Below, piece after piece: positions 59,755 to 64,000 of a stretch of 64,000 nucleotides of DNA (its first letter is position 1; every line of letters starts with the position of its first letter). A program made the translations under genes and the position numbers. Below the pieces are notes generated by a model. That model searched no databases. It worked only from the letters and a program-made list of their open reading frames with translations, and was not told where the DNA came from. The DNA is from Paraphoma chrysanthemicola (lineage: Eukaryota; Ascomycota; Dothideomycetes; Pleosporales; Phaeosphaeriaceae). Location: positions 930,001 to 994,000 of the forward strand of contig JAGMWG010000001.1 of assembly GCA_020744225.1 (NCBI GenBank). Reading direction: 5' to 3'.

Positions 59755-60796
59755 GCTCCAGATCGTGCGTATGGTCACAATTATCTCGTATCAACTCCAG
59801 ATATAGCACTCGGATGACGGGCGACACGTGCGAGCAGAGGTTTTGAAGCCCGGCAGTCGGGAGGGAATGCACAGCGGTCGGGCGCACTGGACAAATGAGA
59901 AAAGGCGTCTTGGCACAACGCCTGAGTCTAGACAACGCAGGCAGCATTCCCAACCACCACTACACTGCCGATGTGGTTGCACTTCGAAGCAAGAACAGTA
60001 GGACGCGATGGTGTCTTGCTTTCAGCTTCGACTATGGCTATTATTAATACAGTCTTGTCCCCTCACAGGCTTGAGTCAACGCATGACGTTTAGTTCACCT
60101 CGCGCCCTTTGGTTAACAGCCGATCACTGCCAGTTCACATCGCGGGCGCACACCACCTCCTTGGCGAGGCTTGTCCAATCTCGTGATGCAAAAATAGGCC
60201 GCCAAAGAGATCCACGGATGCGTACCAGGGCAGGGCGACTGATGAAACTACTGCTCTGTGGAACTGACGAGATTTTGGGGTCGACACCATCGCGTCCGCG
60301 CTTTGTAAGTTTCGTAGTATTTGCATCATCTGCTCGCAAAGTCTGCCTGGACGGATCGCAAGGCATATGGGCACTGCAAGTCAACGTTGCCATAGCCGCA
60401 CAGCCATCGCAGCCATCGCAGCCGTCAACGGTGCGGCCGCATACCGGTGAGTCGCTCCAAGCCGGGTGGAAATTGATCCTTGATCTCCCCCAGACCCTTT
60501 CGAAGACCTTGTTTATTACGGCTGCCCAAACATCGTCCCATTTGCTGAAGCCTGTTTTCATACTCGTGTATGCGGCTAGTAAGCGCAGCTGAAGCCCGCC
60601 GCCTGGTCGGGCCCTGGCACCCCTGATAGACCAGGAGCATCCACACCCGCGGGGTCGCTCCACGCTCCTGGTCTAAGCCCCCAACTTCGTGGTCCACCTG
60701 TCGCGGGCCACGGATACAGCAACCAAGCAGAGTATATATCGCCACAGGGGAAGGCTGCTGCGCGGCCTCGCGTATGCTGGATTTGGATCCTTCTCC
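59755..60796. other. Intergenic region with short CAGCCATCG repeat
   Basis: About 1 kb upstream of the Zn2Cys6 gene. Contains two and a half tandem CAGCCATCG units near 60401-60423. Frames of 179 codons (minus) and 194 codons (plus) overlap here but contradict each other and show no domain. Confidence 0.4.
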
Positions 60797-62274
60797 ATGC
60801 CATCAATGCCTATGATTTCTCGAGCTCAGAGCACGCACGACAGTTCTTCAAGCGACTCGCCCACGCTTTCGGACAGTCGACTAGACAGCGCGACACCGCT
60901 GCCTCGCAAGCCTATTCCCAGAAAAGGTCATACGAAGTCGCGGCGTGGTTGCTTCAACTGCAAACGCCGTAGAATCAAGTGCAATGAGAGGCATCCCGAG
61001 TGTAATCACTGTGTGAAGGCGGGGCTGCAATGCGAATACCCAGCGAACATTATCCAGGCAACACAACGGTCGCCTATGTCGCCACACCCGCAAGAGGTAG
61101 CGAACTTGCGTTCGACGCCTGGCATGTTTGTAAGTAATCCTCAGGCCATCCGTCGGGCGAGATCTGACCTCTGTTAGTCCATGGCCGACATGCGGCTGTT
61201 CCACCACTTCCTCATCACTGCATACCCGCATCTGCCCGTTGGCGCAGATAAGATCTGGATTACTGTCATACCGAGTTTTGCACACAACGTAAGTTCTGCA
61301 AGACCGACACAGTGGAGTCCTTCACTGTAGTTGAGATAAGCTTAAGTCTTGGTTAAGACTAACGACACATAGTACGAATATCTGATCCATTCCATCCTTG
61401 CGCTAGCCGCGTCACACTTGGATGCCGTATCGAATTCGGGCGTCGCTGAACAAGCAATCCAACACCGTATTTTAGCCGTCAAATCGCTGAACGAAGCCCT
61501 CTCAGTCCCGCCGAAGACGAGATGCGAGCGAGATGCCAGAATGGCCGCTGCCCTTGCACTCGCATTCCAGTCTAGCCATCTGCAAGATGGCATGGCTGAA
61601 TTCCTCACCATGGTTCGAGGCTGCAACCTCATTGCCGGTGACGAAATGAACGCCGACTCAGCTTTCAGCGTAACGTCTCCAACACCCCCTATTCGCAAGT
61701 TCCCCTTTACTGACATTACCAGGCCTTCCGCGAAGACGGCCACCTTCAAACCATGCGCAGCCGCATCGGCACCTCGCAACTCCACTGCGTTAACCAGGAC
61801 GACCTCGACATGGCCATCATGTCACTCTCCGCCATCGAAGACCTCAACATGTCGGCCTTTGAATCCACCTACTGGTCCATTCTCGTCCGGACTGTCAACG
61901 CAGCATACTCGCGGCCGGTCGAAACATACACGACCTTTGTGCTCTTGTACAATACCCCTTCGCGCTGGACGCACGACGAGTTCCAGGCCTTCATCGATCC
62001 GAACAATACGGTTGCGCAGATTCTGCTAGCGCATTTCATCGCGATTCAGGCGATCCTGACGCCTATTTTGTACCTTGAAAGAGTCGGGTTTCAAGGCGTG
62101 GACGCGCCGACGTGTGTACTGGGTTGGATCGAGGGTATATATAGGAATGTGCCTTCTCATCTGAGACATCATGTTGAGTGGCCAAGACAGGTGTCGAGGT
62201 ATCCGTTCATGCGGTTCCTGGGACAGAGACAAATGGAGTGTTTTGAGGAGGAGGCGTTGGCGTTGGGGGCGTGA
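60797..62274 (+). CDS. Zn2Cys6 transcription factor, UPC2/ECM22-like
   Basis: 430 residues from exons 60797..61129, 61178..61288, 61373..61669 and 61723..62274. After a Ser/Pro-rich N-terminus, KSRRGCFNCKRRRIKCNERH, then PECNHCVKAGLQCEYP, gives the six zinc-binding Cys. The rest matches the small sterol-regulatory-type fungal family: LFHHFLITAYPHL, EYLIHSILALAASHLD, MAAALALAFQSSHLQDGMAE, FLTMVRGCNLIAGDE, then REDGHLQTMRSRIG and YWSILVRTVNAAYSRPVETY. All three introns have good donors (GTAAGT, GTAAGT, GTAACG) and CTGAC or CTAAC branch points, and keep phase. Such factors regulate ergosterol genes in yeasts, but in filamentous fungi many paralogues have other targets. Start ATG chosen at 60797; 60806 (MPMISRAQ) is an alternative. 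Confidence 0.86.
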
Positions 62275-63307
62275 TTGTGTTTGGTTTGGGGAAAGAATGG
62301 GCGAGTCGCGTATGTGGAAGGTCGATTAAGTGATAAACTTGTTACGAAGCGTATTCACAAGTCGAAATCGCGGGAGGCATGTTTCTTGGGGTTGTGACAT
62401 GGAAATTTGTACATTATGATACCCACGACGACCCCTCAAAGTGGTTCAGTCACCGCACTCGCTTTGTTCATTTCACCGCGCAGCATCAGCAAGCGTTTCT
62501 CGTTCTGCATCAATCATGGTCCAATACAATAACCTACAATAAACCCAAAACCTCTTCATTCACAACATTGACATATACACTGCAAACACACACATTATTC
62601 CCGACCGTCAGCAACCGAAACTAACAAGGATATCACCATGTTCCTCTTCCCCACCCGAGCACTAATTTAGACTACTGCATCCTCATACGAGCATTACTCC
62701 TTGCGGCTAGTTCGGTACGAACATGTACTCTAGTGCGCTGATCGCAAGGCTGTGCAAATCGCATAACATCCCTATCCGGGTTACATGCTCGTGATATGCT
62801 TCGGATGATCTACGCATGGTCCAGCACAGTGAAAATAGCGAGATAGCGAGATGGTGTTCGTAGCTTGTGCAATGGGAATTCATGGCCGAATAGTGAATGA
62901 TACTTGGGAAAGACGGGACCTGCGTAAGGCGTGTGCTAGGCAGATTTTTGTTCACGACGCCGTGTTTTGGGGCTGTGTAGGTGAGTAACGTCATAAGCAC
63001 ATGTGTAGCAGAGGTGGTAGAACGGATTTGCATAAGCAATAGTCCGTGTTATGAATTACGACTTGACCGTACAAGCTATTTACTAGTGGTTTCCGTAACA
63101 ATGAGACCAACAAATGAAAGGCAGAGTGTTCAAAAGCAAATGGCTCCCATTTCGGGGCGTGGGGTATCATTTCCCAAGTGCGCCTTGTCCGTGTATCCAA
63201 ATTTTATGTCTGTACCTCGAACGCCGTTGGAACCCGTAAGAATGGCTGCTTGTATAGCAAGCGGCGCACTGATCACTGAGAAAAAGCCATAGCAGTGCTG
63301 AAGAGGC
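62275..63307. other. Convergent intergenic region
   Basis: About 1 kb between the 3' ends of the Zn2Cys6 gene and the phosphatase gene. AT-rich near 62.5 kb, consistent with 3' regions. Nothing else seen. Confidence 0.45.
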
Positions 63308-64000
63308 CTAAAGCTCTGGCAGCATAGCACGGATGCAATCCATGAAGGAGAAACGCGACGCCGGTGCAGTCTCCTGCTCTGGAGCTACCCAGCCCTCCTG
63401 GCGCGCCATCCACATGACCAGGTTGAGATCGAAGCCCTCGAAGAAGACCTCGTCCATGAGCCGGGCTTTGGCACCCGCGTAAAAGTGGTACTCGTCGATG
63501 ATCTCGTCCATGGGGGCGTCGAGGATACGCCTGAAGCAAGCGACAGTGCATCCGGTGCGGTGCTTGCCCTTGTTGCAGTGGATGAGAATGGGATGGTTGG
63601 CGCGGTCCATGACTAGACGCAAAGCCCTTGACATCTCGCACGACTCGGTGCTGACCTTGCCTTTGTTGGCCCTGATGTGGACCTGGAAGTGCTGGATGCC
63701 AGCCTCGTCCATGAACGCTTGGTACTCGGGGGCGATTGGCTCTGGAACCAGAGTCAAGATGCTCTTGATCTTGTGGTCCTTGATGTAACCGTAGTTCTCC
63801 TTTTTGGGATAGCTGCTGCGGTAGACCATACCGGGCAAGACGATACTGAAGTTGTCAATCGGGATCGACTCATCCGTGGATGCGTCTGCGGTTGCATCGG
63901 TGGTCTGGGTCGCTGAGTAGATAGAAGAGGCAGGAGTGGAGGTGCCTCGGGAATTGTATATACATTCCCCTCCGCACACGTGTTGGTGTGGAAGATCCTC
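63308..64000 (-). CDS. PFA-DSP / Siw14-type phosphatase, 5' end missing
   Basis: Plant-and-fungi atypical dual-specificity phosphatase (Siw14/OCA branch), a group whose better-studied members act on inositol pyrophosphates. 230 residues are inside the window; the frame stays open to the right edge with no ATG in that part, so the gene starts beyond it. After a Ser/Thr-rich N-terminus come NFSIVLPGMVYRSSYPKKEN, IKSILTLVPEPIAPEY and GIQHFQVHIRANKGK. The catalytic P-loop is HCNKGKHRTGC, with the Cys and Arg of the CX5R signature and the KHRTG typical of this branch. YHFYAGAKARLMDEVFFEGF follows, and the C-terminus ends SFMDCIRAMLPEL. No intron is seen in the visible part. Downstream neighbour converges from the left. 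Confidence 0.9.
   Translation of the reverse strand, partial: EDLPHQHVCGGECIYNSRGTSTPASSIYSATQTTDATADASTDESIPIDNFSIVLPGMVYRSSYPKKENYGYIKDHKIKSILTLVPEPIAPEYQAFMDEAGIQHFQVHIRANKGKVSTESCEMSRALRLVMDRANHPILIHCNKGKHRTGCTVACFRRILDAPMDEIIDEYHFYAGAKARLMDEVFFEGFDLNLVMWMARQEGWVAPEQETAPASRFSFMDCIRAMLPEL

Noticed and set aside
60008..60663. Overlapping 194-codon plus and 179-codon minus frames upstream of the Zn2Cys6 gene
   Set aside because: They conflict with each other, include the CAGCCATCG repeat, and neither resembles a protein family.

Overview
The window is nuclear DNA of a filamentous ascomycete (Pezizomycotina; Dothideomycetes is my best guess from protein style, not proven). Reasons: many genes with 45-95 bp introns using GTAAGT/GTATGT/GTACGY donors and CTGAC/CTAAC branch points, HET-domain relics, a Zn2Cys6 regulator, a GH92 mannosidase, DASH and Chl4 kinetochore proteins, and Vtc1. 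I see no tRNA, rRNA, CRISPR array or intact transposon. Gene models below were built by hand: exons were joined where donor, branch point, acceptor, reading frame and family conservation agreed. None was checked by alignment software or RNA data.

Layout. 0-0.2 kb: 5' end of a single-pass membrane protein leaving the left edge. 3.5-9.5 kb: PP1 inhibitor YPI1, DASH subunit DAD2, shugoshin SGO1 (divergent from DAD2) and an atypical short-chain dehydrogenase. 10.5-12.2 kb: APC-family amino acid/choline permease. 13.0-13.6 kb: HET-domain relic. 14.3-15.8 kb: VTC1 and a Tctex-type dynein light chain, divergent. 17.1-20.8 kb: CYS3/METR bZIP regulator and Chl4/Mis15 kinetochore protein, divergent. 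22.0-22.6 kb: small unknown protein. 23.5-25.7 kb: disrupted HET gene followed by a relic of a permease 3' end. 25.8-28.5 kb: protein kinase fused to a RhoGAP-like domain. 29.4-33.0 kb: YAT-family amino acid permease and a C2H2 zinc-finger protein. 34.4-37.4 kb: ALG10 and GINS subunit PSF2, divergent over 189 bp. 37.4-45.5 kb: about 8 kb with no supportable gene. 45.5-50.5 kb: Cdc25-type Ras GEF and a rhodanese. 50.7-55.9 kb: secreted intradiol dioxygenase and secreted GH92 mannosidase. 57.1-59.8 kb: two broken genes. 60.8-62.3 kb: UPC2-like Zn2Cys6 factor. 63.3 kb to the right edge: PFA-DSP/Siw14-type phosphatase.

The housekeeping content leans towards chromosome segregation and replication: YPI1, DAD2, SGO1, dynein light chain, CHL4 and PSF2. 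The interrupted stretches (13, 23-26, 57-60 kb) hold decayed self-recognition (HET) and accessory genes, the part of the window most shaped by duplication and mutation. The most unusual intact gene is the kinase-RhoGAP fusion next to the broken HET gene. Three introns (DAD2, kinase-RhoGAP, PSF2) appear to end in AAG rather than YAG.
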